Assembly (NCBI GenBank): GCA_014526335.1
Contig: JACTAT010000037.1
Coordinates: forward strand, 13,599,724-13,663,723
DNA: 64,000 bases
DNA from: Chrysaora quinquecirrha
Lineage: Eukaryota > Cnidaria > Scyphozoa > Semaeostomeae > Pelagiidae
Direction of reading: 5' to 3'
Under the pieces are notes generated by a model. That model ran no database searches. It saw nothing but the letters and a program-made list of their open reading frames with translations, and was not told the origin of the DNA. The translations under genes and the position numbers were made by a program. This document shows positions 30,656 through 42,245 of this stretch, piece after piece (position 1 is the first letter of the stretch; each line of letters starts with the position of its first letter).

Positions 30656-33505
30656 TTAAATTCTATACATTAAATTCTTTGCAGAATCTGTGTCAGATCG
30701 TGGCTCAGTATTATCATCTGTGCCATGTTGTGGAGATGGAGGAGTTGTTATAGACACCTTTTTAAGCAAATAAACTTCTTGCGGTGTAGAAACATCCTGG
30801 AAAGAAAACTTTTTCTGCTGCTGATTTGTAGCTTGAACAGTTGAGCCAAGCTTCCCATCTGAATGGCTGTCTGAACCATTCAAGTCATGTACGTTGCAGG
30901 TATTATCAGGGATGGTGCCATCAATATTATGAAACCTTTGGGCTACAAAAGCATGTAGCTTTGGTATGAATATGCATCCAATGTAGGTATATGCCCATAC
31001 ATCAACTGTGAAAGCCATGACTATTGCTTTGTAAATGCCAACAACAAATTTGAATGTTGGAATAAAAGCAACCACCACAATGGTCAAAGCCATAGTAGTG
31101 AAGCTTAGAAACTTGGGTTCATTATATGGATGTTCCTGATTCCTCTCTCTGAATGATATCACTGTTGCCAGTACCAAAGTAAGGCAAGGAAAGAACATGC
31201 AAATCAATCGGCTTGTAGACATGTCTACTTTACATTCAAGAATGATCTTTTTTTCATCAGATGATGCAAATGACTCCATCCTAACTGGATCTACTTTCAG
31301 CCATATGATAACACAAATAAGTTGTATTATTACGATGACTGTCATTACAATGAATTGTATAATTTCAGACGATACCGTAAACAACTTGTTCACAGCAGAT
31401 GTAAGGCCATCTTTGATTAATCCTGTACTAGTGAACAGAATTCCAGTAAAAATCCCAAAAAGCAAGAAAAAATATGCACTTCTTCCTGAGCAAAATGTAT
31501 CATTTGGCTCTGTGACATGAGCTATTCCATATGCAAAGGAAAAAAACAGAAGCACAAGTGATATGTAAATCATGGATGGTTGGGACTCTCGAACAACTGA
31601 AGAGTTTCTGATCTTTGCAAAAACCAACAAAAGCAACAGGGAAAAGACCATTCCTATGATGCTCATTGATAATATGGCAGCACCACCAGCATCTTTTGTA
31701 GTAAGGTGCACAATAGGTGTTTTGATGCATTTCGTACGCTTTTCATCAGTATGGTGTCCTTTGGGACAAGCAGAACACGAAGGTGCATTTACAACTGTGC
31801 TTATATGCAGTTGGTTACACTCTTGGCAGCTAAAGCAACACTCTGTTTTTGCATGAACATATTCACCAGGCTGACAGTCTTTACTGCATTTTGAGTCAGG
31901 AACTTTATCATTAGGATATGGCCAAACAATTTTTGCTTCCTTCAGATCTAAATATGCCTTTTCATTATGATTATGCCAAGTTCCAACCTGCACATATTGG
32001 AGCTTTCCATTCACTTCTTGAATATTTTCAATGATATAATGTGGGTTTTGTGGATCACCAAATTTGTCAAAACTCACAGATCTGTTAAAAACACCTGTAA
32101 AGTTAACACCAAGCATATGATGTAGCAGTTCTTTTGGATTAAATGGTTGGCAGAGTGTTCTGTTAAAAGCAGAAGATCTGTAGAAGCATTTCTGTTTAAG
32201 CATTGCATTTATAGCATGACTGACAGCATATACTGCATCATACAGATTACCATAACCACCACTATTATTTTCTAGCATGAGTGATGCCATACTATCAGGT
32301 GTTTGACCTGGACATTCCATTGATCGCTTATCACTGCTATAATAACAATTAAAATTCTGTTTAAGATACAGTTCAAGCCATGGGTTACAATGTGCTTCAC
32401 TTGATATTTTTTGCTTGAGAAAATCTTTAAGGCCTTGTATCACTGTCTTTTCTGTTGCCACTGTTAAGATGCCTGTGAGATACTTTTTACTAACATTAAG
32501 ATTAGCTCCCTGTGCTGACCATGCGTCACTTGTTAACCATATACGTTGAATGCCCTGCTTCTCTGCCTCATTCAGTATCATTGCACCCATTGATGAATAT
32601 GTAAACAAAACAACTAAACTTGCTTTTGGGGTTTCTTTTATTTTTGCAACAATTTCTTCGACCCTTGACAACATATTTGTTTTAGAATTAGGAATATATT
32701 CATCATATGCAATGCATATATTTCGACTTTGAGAAGAATCTTTCAGTGCAGCAATAGCAAGCTTGCCATAATCATCATCACTACCAACTGCAAACAAATA
32801 ATTCCAATTGAATTTCTGCATGATATCCAACATTACTAATACTTGATTAGTATCAGGAGGGATTGTGCGAAAAAATGATTTGTAAAGATTGACTTTGCTA
32901 AGCAGCCTGCTAGATGCTTGGTAACTTATATGCGGAATACTGTAAAGACCCATGAGACTTGCTAAAGGAATGGTAAGATAAGAAAAGCCAGGTCCAATCA
33001 CACTGGCCACAGGTTTCACACTGGTTCCAGTTCCATTTTTATTGCAGTCAAGGAAGTCTGCCCTGCACACTGAGTTTGGACGATACATTGATACGATCTC
33101 AATTCCTCTTTCCATCACTTTCGGTATATCCACGCAGCCATTATCAAACTGATATCCCAGTCGATAACCAGGCAAAAAGTTTGTCTTGTGGATGTTGTCA
33201 ATGGCTAGCTGCATGACCACAACATTTATGGTGCCTTCCAAGCCTGCTATAGAGCATTCAGCGCCCTTCGTTTGAGTGAAAATTCCTTGTAAAATGAAAT
33301 CCCCGTCCCGCAAATATGTCAATCGAGTGTAGCCATTTTTGGCACTTGCATAAATTGAATCATTGCAACTCAGCGATGTTGAAATCAAAGCAGCTTTCAC
33401 GAAGCAGATCAGGCCAGCGAAGGACAACAACACTCTGGCAAGAAACATACCGGTACCTATTGTCAAGCTTAACCTTAAATTAATAAGTACTTTAGTCTGT
33501 ATCAT
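30656..33505 (-). CDS. Class C GPCR, CaSR/mGluR-like, intronless
   Basis: ATG at 33505 gives 949 aa. The frame is also open to a TTG at 33514, which I reject as a start. A second ATG at 33448 (MFLARVLLSFAG) sits directly before the hydrophobic signal peptide. Order: signal peptide; Venus-flytrap ligand domain to about residue 525; nine-cysteine NCD3G domain (about 540-595, CSKDCQPGEYVHAKTECC); seven membrane segments (about 608-850); and a cytoplasmic tail of about 95 residues. Flytrap pocket positions known in CaSR/mGluR have plausible counterparts: GFSYLT, SYQASSR, RTIPPD, SDDDYG and TSDAW. The ECL2 cysteine, an FRER loop and an IPKLH motif near TM7 fit class C. It is a dimeric plasma-membrane receptor, probably sensing an amino acid or small polar ligand (inferred). 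It is a paralogue of the gene at 42246. Intact frame and no introns. Confidence 0.93.
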   Translation of the reverse strand: MIQTKVLINLRLSLTIGTGMFLARVLLSFAGLICFVKAALISTSLSCNDSIYASAKNGYTRLTYLRDGDFILQGIFTQTKGAECSIAGLEGTINVVVMQLAIDNIHKTNFLPGYRLGYQFDNGCVDIPKVMERGIEIVSMYRPNSVCRADFLDCNKNGTGTSVKPVASVIGPGFSYLTIPLASLMGLYSIPHISYQASSRLLSKVNLYKSFFRTIPPDTNQVLVMLDIMQKFNWNYLFAVGSDDDYGKLAIAALKDSSQSRNICIAYDEYIPNSKTNMLSRVEEIVAKIKETPKASLVVLFTYSSMGAMILNEAEKQGIQRIWLTSDAWSAQGANLNVSKKYLTGILTVATEKTVIQGLKDFLKQKISSEAHCNPWLELYLKQNFNCYYSSDKRSMECPGQTPDSMASLMLENNSGGYGNLYDAVYAVSHAINAMLKQKCFYRSSAFNRTLCQPFNPKELLHHMLGVNFTGVFNRSVSFDKFGDPQNPHYIIENIQEVNGKLQYVQVGTWHNHNEKAYLDLKEAKIVWPYPNDKVPDSKCSKDCQPGEYVHAKTECCFSCQECNQLHISTVVNAPSCSACPKGHHTDEKRTKCIKTPIVHLTTKDAGGAAILSMSIIGMVFSLLLLLVFAKIRNSSVVRESQPSMIYISLVLLFFSFAYGIAHVTEPNDTFCSGRSAYFFLLFGIFTGILFTSTGLIKDGLTSAVNKLFTVSSEIIQFIVMTVIVIIQLICVIIWLKVDPVRMESFASSDEKKIILECKVDMSTSRLICMFFPCLTLVLATVISFRERNQEHPYNEPKFLSFTTMALTIVVVAFIPTFKFVVGIYKAIVMAFTVDVWAYTYIGCIFIPKLHAFVAQRFHNIDGTIPDNTCNVHDLNGSDSHSDGKLGSTVQATNQQQKKFSFQDVSTPQEVYLLKKVSITTPPSPQHGTDDNTEPRSDTDSAKNLMYRI

Positions 33506-33519
33506 ACATTCCAAAGCAA

Positions 33520-35020
33520 GAACGTTTATTTCTTGACTTCAACTTCCGTTTTTAACTTTCTCTCCGAAAATAAACATCACTTTCCAGCTCGTAAACAAAC
33601 AGGAAAAGGCCTACGCAAATGACCAGCTGCTTGAGAAAAGAATCAATCAATGCAATGAGTCAATTGAGGTAAAGGTAAAATGCGGAACGGACGGAACAGG
33701 CGGAACTAAAGGAACTGAGTTCTATGTGGTGCAAAATCAAAAGCAACTACCAAACATACGGCTCATAGCACCAATGCCTTCCTTTTTCTACAAAAATTCT
33801 TTATTAGTGCTTCATTTTAGTGGTGTCTTTTCAAAGAAAAAAGTAATTTTATCAACCATAATTGAGGTAGAAAATGTTGCACTAGTTTTCCCCGCTTTGG
33901 ATGCTCCCACGGTAAGGAGTCAAACTGGTGTGGTTGCAAAACAATGATGCAGAACACGCGCAATTCTCTCCCTGGAACTGCTTAGGCAGAGGAAGAACTG
34001 ATAGGTGCTTTTCCGTTTTGGTCCCTCAGCGAAAAAAACAACAAGTTGCAGAGTAGAAGTTCATCGAACTGAGCGTGTTCTAAAATAATTTTTTTAAAAC
34101 CTTAGTTAGCATGTCCAAAACAATAGCTGCTTCCTATTCGACGATATTTCTGAATGAGCGTCCCACCCCTTTCATAATGTAGTAGGAACAGCTAATTCAT
34201 GTAAACACTTTGTATGTCTTCTTGCACGTTATGATCTTTCTATGCCTTCTATCTATTTACGTAAGTACTTGTACGTCATTATAACTAGAACTTTCTGCTA
34301 GAACATAGTTGCATGTATAATTTCTAACTGCGTAATAGATCATGTGACTTGTAAATACTATAAATAAGAAACTCTGAAAATAAGTAGTCAGTCAGAACGA
34401 AGTCAGTGCGAAGTCGATGTACATGTCAGTTGATCAGACATGATAGAGAATCGTCTCTCAAATGTCGTCTGACTCCGTGTGTTCTCTGCGCGCACGTAAA
34501 ACTCAAGCAGCTGCTAAAGACCCTTTTGCTACGAACGATCCCGGCTACAATAAGTGAGAGGGTGCTCAATCAAGGAAGACGCTGCTCACCACTCAGGGTA
34601 AGAGAATATGATGCAATTGGTTTGTGTACCAATAAAGCACAATTGATTGATATGTATTTGATTAGGAATATTTAAAAAACGGGATGCCCATATCTGCCCT
34701 AATATTTGTCGGACGACCAATTTGCGCTTGAACTTGTTTTGACTCTTCCTAAAGCCCTGGTCAAACGCATCCAAAATTTCATGTTCATCCAACATATAAA
34801 AAACAAATCGGAGGAAAAGTTGCATGTATTTGACAATCTGTTTTCGATCTACTTATGAAATGCATCCAACATTTCGTTCAACATAGTATAAAAAACAAAT
34901 GTCTACCAAGGGAATTCCCTCTACAGTATAAGTCAGAAGGCAAAAACTGTGGACTTCATTATTTCAGCAATAATGGATAAGCAATAATTCCGATGTAGCC
35001 CAACTCTCGAATTCGCATTA
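33520..35020. other. Intergenic, possible solo LTR at ~34179-34675
   Basis: 5' flank of the receptor gene, then unassigned DNA. At 34179-34675 the sequence starts TGTAGTAGGA, has a TATA-like ctataaataag near 34358 and an AATAAA near 34631, and is relatively GC-rich between. This looks like a lone LTR, but I cannot show a target duplication. Confidence 0.35.
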
Positions 35021-35029
35021 CCAGATACA

Positions 35030-35395
35030 AACGCTTGCTAGCTTGCTTGCTTGAGTGATACATTGAATGCTTGTTTGATTGACTGATAGACTGATTTGCC
35101 GTCTTGCTTGGTTACTTGCTTGTTTGATTGACTGATAGGTTGTGCTTGATTGATAGATTGAATGAATGCTTGTTTGATTGTTTCATAGATTGATTGCTGT
35201 CTTGGCAGTCTTGCTTTGGCACTTGCATGGGTGATTGATTGAAAGATTGCTTGCTTGATTGATAGATTGAATGCTTGTCTGATTGACTGATAGATTGATT
35301 GCTGTTGTGCATGGGTATTTGCATGTTTGATTGATTGAAAGATTGCTTGTTTGCTTGGATGTGTTTGAATGATTATCTGTTTATTTTGTCATTCC
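35030..35395. repeat. TTGATTGA/TGCTTG simple repeat tract
   Basis: An imperfect tandem tract dominated by TTGATTGA, ACTGATAGATTGA and GCTTGCTTG words, with larger blocks of about 70 bp repeated loosely. The minus-strand open frame across it (Q, S and N rich) is low-complexity and not supported as a gene. Confidence 0.8.
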
Positions 35396-35399
35396 GAAT

Positions 35400-36880
35400 G
35401 ATAAAATGTGGGAAAATGCATGAAATTCGGAGAAGGTCAAAACAAGTTGTGTTTTTCATTGGTGCAGAGATTGTTTGATGCACTTAACCCAAAATTTCAT
35501 ACATTTCACCGAAAATTTTCACTTGCGGAACTGCACACAACGTTTATCAGATCTGTAATTATTATGCTACGCGCTGTGAATATTTTTCCTCATAATTATT
35601 TGAAACGTTAGATAAAATGTTGAATGCAATGTTGGATGCGTTCGAAAAAGCCTTAAAATCATCTGGACAGAGTTGCAAAATCTTTTTCTTTCTAGGAAAA
35701 TGGAGACAGGGAAATTGATTCTGCGATATGAGCGTAGTGTGTTCTCATTTAGCTACGGCGTTTGGTACTATATATCATTACGATTGTTCTGAATAAAGGA
35801 ACATCTCAAAAGAAAGTCCGAAATTAAGTTCAAATCATTACTCTTAAGTGTAGTGATAAGAATGGCCGTGGGGAGTGGGTTTGATTTCCACTTTCCACCA
35901 AGGTCAAACTCGTCATGAAGAGTGAGGTCGCCAGCGCGTCAAGCTCTCAGTTATTGCAAATAATTGAAGCAAAATGCAAAATAGATCAAGAGGTATGGTC
36001 ACATCGCGAGGAAGGCCTGTGATCACACTGGTTAGATCAGCACTGCAGTATTCAGTGCCCCATCCTGCTAAGCACAGAAACCCCTACCTTGCGAAGATAG
36101 CAAATCTATTGCAATATCTTTTCACAATCTTGTACAATCTCTTAACCACATAAATCTTCAGGACTTTCTGTCAAGTCTGCAAATTTTCTGGGAACCTTGT
36201 GCCTAAGTTCCGATTCTTCCTGCAGCTCTGTATATCGGAATTCGTTGTTGTTCTTTAGGCGATGAATTTTAGTAGTCTAGTTATTCACTACGCATGTTTA
36301 GTCCAGTTGGTCACTGCTACATTTCATCAAAATCGCGATCAAAATCTGTCAGGCGTTGACAAATTTGATAAGAATGGTCAGATTTACTTAATGTAATGCC
36401 GGTTAGAGCGAAGGTTTAACCGGGGTTAATGCCACCAGGAGATTGTTTTATTGCTTATGTCATGATATGGGAATTGATGCCAAAGCCTAGCTTGGGTGTT
36501 TATCCATGGGATCTGGTGCCTAGTTTGGGTATTTCCCCAGTCACTGAGTATGTTCCCCAGTCATGACTTCACGGAGGATGATTTTACTGAATGTGTTTGT
36601 CTGCCATATCAATAGGATCTTTAATAATTATTTTTTTTTATATAATTCGACACAATATCCTAGGATACATGGTCTACATTAACAACAGAACAATACAAAA
36701 AACAATTTAAGCTGAATAAGCTACTATAATAATTCTAAAACATACAAGGAATTAATTTCTACATCAAATATCGGGACTAACATCCAGGCATTTGTTATAG
36801 ATTTCCGTAACAAATTTTCCGAAGATTTGTAGAAAAATGTTGTCCTCATTTGACATCAAAAAATATACTTTTGCTCTGAC
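35400..36880. other. Intergenic, nothing recognised
   Basis: No supported gene. The small frame at 35408-35611 has no family features. Confidence 0.5.
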
Positions 36881-36883
36881 GTT

Positions 36884-36985
36884 GGAATGTTCATAAATGT
36901 TAATAAGCATTGACTCTTTGAAATAAGAATGTTAATAAGAATGTTAATAAGAATGTTAATAAGCATTGACTCTTTGAAAGAGTCT
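36884..36985. repeat. 12-bp tandem repeat within a flank duplication
   Basis: AATGTTAATAAG repeats about five times. The word CATTGACTCTTTGAAA occurs on both sides of the three inner units, so a larger duplication contains the 12-bp array. Confidence 0.75.
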
Positions 36986-37395
36986 TCCGCTTGATCAATA
37001 GAACTCTGGATGCAAAAAAGATGATGTTGCATTACTGAATTTGACGGCTCCAAGCAAGATGCCTTCTCGCCGTCATGACGTTTCCCCTCCCTTCCCTCCC
37101 TTTAAGTTATTTGAGTTTAACCCTTACACTCTTTTTGTATATTCTGCTTATTTTCGCTTCCTGCCCTTCTACTCTCTGCTTCTTCTCTTCCCTCCTCCCG
37201 CGGCTCTTTCTCTGCGGTGACAGGTGCATTGGCCGGAAATTGCATTTCCCGTTTCAATCACCGACCTTAAAGGTGTAGTTTTAATTCAGGCAGTTCAAGG
37301 GCTAATGCACTAAACGCCCACTTCCTGAGGTCGATCCTGGTGAGTATTAATACATTTAAACGAAGTCAACCAATTTTCTTTGCCTCAGGTCGCTT

Positions 37396-37705
37396 ATTAT
37401 TCGACGAAAGACTGCCAGGATTGAAATTTCCCAAAACTTAAAGATACTAGGATTTCGATGCTTAAATCACATAAAGCATTGAAACTTTATCTAGTGCAAA
37501 GTTTCATTGTCCTAGCATTTGTAATAATGATTTTATGAGCGTTCAAAGTTCCTCGTTCTAAAAGGGCATTGACCGTGAAATATGGCTTGGGGTGAATTTT
37601 TTCACATCCACTAGTCCGAGCCCTAATAAAATCATAAACTTTCCAATTATTTCATAAACTTTCAAATTTTCCTTAATCGCTGTTGTTTGTCGAAAAGGTC
37701 TATTC
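37396..37705. mobile_element. MITE of the GACCTTTTCGA family, decayed
   Basis: The left edge ATTATTCGACGAAAGACTGCC and the right edge GTCGAAAAGGTCTATT are inverted. The inner word GAGCGTTCAAAGTTC and the GACCGTGAAATA word are shared with 29623-30473. No genes. Confidence 0.5.
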
Positions 37706-38356
37706 AACTCGTTTCAAGTCGTAGACGCAACGGCAGCTCCTTCGCAGATTTGCTTTGCATTTGTTTTGTGAAACAATAGAAAAACAAGGTTTCGGAGCGT
37801 CATGTATTGGATTGGTCTGATTACACGCCGCCGCGTCGCATCTTGATTTTCATATCACCTCCAGAGCGCCATGATTTTCAAGACGATTTGCCGAGCGTCA
37901 TTTGCCGGATTTAGTCGTCATAGTGTAACTGAAAGCCCTTTCCGATACAAAATTGGCCCGACGAGGCATGCCGGCATAGTGTAACTGGGGCCTAAGAAAG
38001 TTTCTGGCCAAAAAGTTTGATAAAAACGTGTATTTGTTCACCGTTATGCAAGTTTCCGTTTGAAATAATAGGATTCTGGGCAAAGGTGTACGAAATTCCA
38101 AAGAAGCAATCACCCCTCGTGATTTCCAGCATAGGCGTTTCTAAGGAGAGAATTGCCCCTCGGAAAAATTTCGACATGGATACAGATTGAATACAAAGTT
38201 ATTCGTTAACCAAACAACGGTTAGGTAAATGAAAACAATGAAAACAAAATAACAGTGACTTCTGATTGTGGGCGACTTCCACACAAGCCTGACTTTGTAA
38301 ATCGATTGCAAATTTCTTGCAGATTATTGCATTTTCAGACTTTACACAAAGATAAA

Positions 38357-39379
38357 ATGAAAAAGAAGTGTCTATCATATTGCTTCTTCATGGTAATTTT
38401 TCTACTTCTTCTTTACTCCTATTGGCTAGAGCCAATGATTGGCCGTCAGACAAATAAGGCCACCATTGACAACTCCAAAAGGACCAAACTTGTTCTTATC
38501 TACACAACATTATTTGGAAATCCAGTTTGGCATGGAATACAAGAAACAAAGTCTAATACATATTTAAAAGATATAGGATGCAAATACAAGTGCAAAATTA
38601 CATACAACAAGACAATGATCGCAGATGCTGATGCTGTTGTATTTCATGCAAGAGATGTAGAAACTGAACGAAACGGCAGATACAGTTCAAAAGTACTTGA
38701 AGTTGTACGAAAAATAGCAACACGGAGACAAAAATGGATATTTTTCAGTCATGAAAATCCTCAATATGACCCTTCAATTTATGCTCCATACAATCAATTG
38801 TTCAACTGGACAGCGACTTTCAGTCGAAGATCGGATGTTTTCATCCCTTATGGTAAGCACAAGAAGTCTCCATCGGAACAGCCATTGAAAAACTACGCGC
38901 AAGGTAAAACAGGCCTTGTAGCATGGGCTGTTAGCAACTGTGGACTCATGAGGCAAGATTATGTGATGGAGCTTCAACATTATATCAATGTTACAGTATA
39001 TGGGAAATGTAGGCATAATTTCATTAAGCAAGGGAACTGCGAGCATAACAATCCTGATTGCCGAAAAGAACTTTCAAGATACAAGTTCTACCTTGCTTTT
39101 GAAAATAATTTCTGTCATGATTACGTCACTGAAAAATACTGGGAAAGAATATACCAAGAGACGGTGCCAGTGGTAATGGGTGCAACATACGATGAAGCAC
39201 TTGTGATACCAGGATCTTTTATCGATAGCAGCAAATTTGACTCTATCAAAGCACTTGCAGATTATCTCCTCTATCTTGACTCAAATGACACTGCATACAA
39301 CGAATATTTTTCATGGAAGTCCCATTATACCACAAATGTAGGATCTGAAGCTAACTTTTACTGTGAAATTTGTACCTAA
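38357..39379 (+). CDS. Alpha-1,3-fucosyltransferase-like (GT10)
   Basis: The frame is open from 38255, but 38255 is GTG. The first ATG is 38357, giving 340 aa. A type II signal-anchor (CLSYCFFMVIFLLLLYSYW) follows the short basic N-terminus. The catalytic domain shows the family's blocks in order: WIFFSHENPQYDPS, FNWTATFSRRSDVFIPYG, GLVAWAVSNC, INVTVYGKC, then the donor-binding KFYLAFENNFCHDYVTEKYW and TVPVVMGATYDE. The known role is transfer of L-fucose from GDP-fucose to glycoproteins or glycolipids in the Golgi lumen. The acceptor cannot be told from sequence. The length is within the usual family range. A splice acceptor may lie just upstream (TTTCTTGCAG ending near 38322), so a 5' UTR exon is possible. 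A poly(A)-like AATAAA is at 39970-39975. Confidence 0.9.
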   Translation: MKKKCLSYCFFMVIFLLLLYSYWLEPMIGRQTNKATIDNSKRTKLVLIYTTLFGNPVWHGIQETKSNTYLKDIGCKYKCKITYNKTMIADADAVVFHARDVETERNGRYSSKVLEVVRKIATRRQKWIFFSHENPQYDPSIYAPYNQLFNWTATFSRRSDVFIPYGKHKKSPSEQPLKNYAQGKTGLVAWAVSNCGLMRQDYVMELQHYINVTVYGKCRHNFIKQGNCEHNNPDCRKELSRYKFYLAFENNFCHDYVTEKYWERIYQETVPVVMGATYDEALVIPGSFIDSSKFDSIKALADYLLYLDSNDTAYNEYFSWKSHYTTNVGSEANFYCEICT

Positions 39380-39384
39380 ATATA

Positions 39385-40405
39385 TTCTGAAAAGTTTGAA
39401 AAAACAACACTGATGACACTTTCTGATGTTTTCAACGCGAAGAAAACTTGCCAAGAGCCTTTCAGTTCGAAATATGACAAATTCGTCCCTCAAATTCAAG
39501 CTTCAAAGAAAATTAGAAAGTTGTAATTGTTTGTCCAAGGACTTAATGTTTTAGCTGGATGGTCTTTCCCCTTGTTTCTGACCGTTTTTTTGTTGTCTTT
39601 GATTCTGTTAGTAATTTACTGTGCATTTATAGAAAACTATTCGTCACTGCAGGTGATACAAAGAGAGCCTTTGAAACTTAGATGACGAGCGCTTAAATCT
39701 ATCTGAACTGAAGCGTCTTAAATAGCTATCCTCCACATAAATTATGATTCAGAGATAAAATAATATGAAAATGAAGTTGCTGAACCTTTTTTGACTCTTC
39801 TTAAAGCCCTGGTAGAACACACTCAAACTTTAATCAAATATGCAAAAACGAATGTTGGAGAAAAAGTTTTATGCGTTTGACAACCGGCTATCTTTAAAAC
39901 ATGAAATGTGGCATACTGAAAAGGCATGGAATGGAAGTTAAATTAACACAGTACGAAGAGTACTAAAACAATAAAGAGCTTGTGAATTTTCCGATCAAAT
40001 TTTGGTCGCCGGCAAACATGGGGAGAGATATGGGGGCACTCCATGTTTTCAAGATTTTCGATATTCAGCTATATATAGACTCATCAATTCGCTAGAACTA
40101 TCAAATGCAGCCAGGTATATATTAATGACATGCCAAATACAAATATGTATAAATTTTGAACGTCCTATAACCATTAAAATTTTAATTTGGTTACTAGGGT
40201 AGACTTACTCAAACTTTATTTCTCAATATCGTTCTCCTAAGTTCCACGGGTCGGACTTAAAATTTGATCTATCTATCCACTGAGCTTATAGAGTTCTAGA
40301 AAACTTAAAGAAACTTTTAAACGTACCGTACCAGTTTCATTTTAATTTCTTAAAAAAAAGATTGCGACAAACGCTCATTAAGTTTAAAAAGTTTCACTGA
40401 GTTGT
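39385..40405. other. 3' flank of the fucosyltransferase
   Basis: Presumed 3' UTR, then intergenic DNA; no other gene seen. Confidence 0.5.
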
Positions 40406-40408
40406 AAT

Positions 40409-40996
40409 ACCGTAAATCCTCGAAAAAGTTCCCGGGGCTTATTTGCAAAAATGAATTTTACGGTGGGGGCTTATCTGAGGGGAGGTCTTATTCGAGTGGA
40501 GGGCTTATTTAAAAGTTCAATGAGGGTCGTACAGGGGTTCTGGGGAACATGGGAACAAGCCCCAAAATGGCTTAGGGAACAGGGAACATTTGCATGAAAT
40601 TAGGGGAACAAGGGAACATTTTGCGCATATTTTTCAGGGAACACTCTGAAAATTCCACAAATCTCAAGGGAACAAATTATAATTTTCTAAGGGAACAGGG
40701 GAACAAGGGCCCCCCCTATACGACCCTCTTCAATGGTTCCAGTGTGTTGTCGAAAGAATAGCAGAGAGAAAAATCTGTACTCTTATCAAAATCAGCTGTT
40801 TGCCAACAGCCAATGGCTGATGATTGGTTGAATTGATAGTAAAACCTGTCAGGACTAACCTGTTCAGTGTTTTAATTAGTTGAAAGGTGCATTATAGACA
40901 GTAACAAATTCATAAATCTTTCAAATAATTCTCCATGGAGGCTTATTCGAGGGGAGGGCTTATTCGAAGGTGGGGGCTTATTCGAGAATTTACGGT
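40409..40996. mobile_element. TIR element with ACCGTAAAT ends
   Basis: The ends TACCGTAAATCCTCGAAAAAG (40408) and CTTATTCGAGAATTTACGGTA (40997) are inverted. GGGGGCTTATTCGA-type words repeat near both ends. The ends resemble those of 47127-47815 (ACCGTATTTCCTC). A second small element is nested at 40522-40728. No coding capacity. Confidence 0.8.
40522..40728. mobile_element. Nested MITE, 207 bp
   Basis: The ends GAGGGTCGTA and TACGACCCTC are perfect inverted 10-mers. TTCAAT duplicates flank it on both sides (40516-40521 and 40729-40734). The inside is built of repeated GGGAACA words. It inserted into the ACCGTA element at 40409-40996, so it is younger. Confidence 0.8.
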
Positions 40997-40999
40997 ATA

Positions 41000-42240
41000 G
41001 GATCGCCACAAAACAATGCTTGTCAAACATTTTTGCTTGCGCCCAGCAAATAATTATTCGAACTTTTTCACATCGCACCGTGAAATCTGCTAATTTATGC
41101 TTCTCAAGCAATGTATTTTGAATAAGAGGTTCGAACTGTTTCCTCCCTTGCTTCCCCCTCCTCTTAACGAGCTATGCAAGTTCGAAAAAGCTCGTAGACA
41201 GGACATATGGCGCGATGATTTATAAATGAAAAAAAAATTGTCGAAAATAGAATTAATTTCTGTTTACTGCTTGCATGGTGGCAGCATTAAATTAATTGGC
41301 AAACGCAATACGATGGACAAAGATACAAAGCAGGTTGTTAGCACAAGAGATGCTGAATAACGAATAATAAAAACCCACTCTTGCAGCAAATATCTAAAAG
41401 CAAGCAGTTCAGGAAGACATCCGTCCTTCAACTTATCTTTTCATTTTGGCAAACAGCCTCTGCTATGTGAAAAGCTTCGAAAGATGAGATAGGTTCTTTC
41501 AGTTTTTGCTGAACAATATACCTTGCCCTGTGAAGAACCGAGACATAACTTAAAATTCGCGAATAACATAGCCACAGTTGTTGGTAGAATGATTCATGAA
41601 GATTTAAAGAACTGAGATGAAGCTGATGGTTGTGTACAGCAAAGAAGCATCAACATGTCATTTACATGCCTTTGAAATGGATGTATCCGATTGAAAGGAT
41701 TAGGTAAACAGTATTCTACCTCACTTTATCACTTAAAAGATTAATATCTCAGCTGCAGAAATCAATTTAACTAGACAAAGAATGGTACAGTGAATGAGAT
41801 TGTGAATCTCTGGATGAAATCAAACAAAATAAAAACGATAACGCAGGTGAATACACGAATATTGAGGTTCGCTTGGGGAATTCTTCTGTTGGTCATTTTA
41901 CAGGAATAAAGCTTTGGTATCCGAAGTGAGGTCTATTATATGATAAATCTCAATAAACAAAGGTTTGATAAGGCAATTAGATTTGTGCTTTTGTCTTGGA
42001 AAATTCTGAAAGTATAGACAATACAACCTGTTCGGTACTGATATGATACTGATTGCCATCAATTTTAAACATTATCGTATGTTTGGACGAACGACCACAA
42101 ACAGCTCAAGCTGTTTCAATATCGTCAAGCCGTTGGATATCCAATAAAATATTAATGTAAAAACATAGGTGAGTTCCAATTGGTATTCCTTATTTTTGCT
42201 ACAAACAGTTAAGAAAAGAAATTGTAAGACAAGTTTGCAT
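41000..42240. other. Intergenic, 5' flank of second receptor
   Basis: No gene seen. The receptor start codon follows at 42246. Confidence 0.5.
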
Positions 42241-42245
42241 CGACC

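Noticed and set aside
33506..33514. Receptor start at 33514
   Set aside because: It is a TTG codon. ATGs at 33505 and 33448 are better.
35112..35324. Q/N/S-rich minus-strand frame
   Set aside because: It is a translation of the TTGATTGA simple repeat.
38114..38162. Third CGAGGGGC MITE copy
   Set aside because: The two CCCCTCG words there are in the same orientation, not inverted.
38255..38356. Upstream extension of the fucosyltransferase to 38255
   Set aside because: The first codon is GTG; animal nuclear genes rarely start there, and the ATG at 38357 sits just before the membrane anchor.
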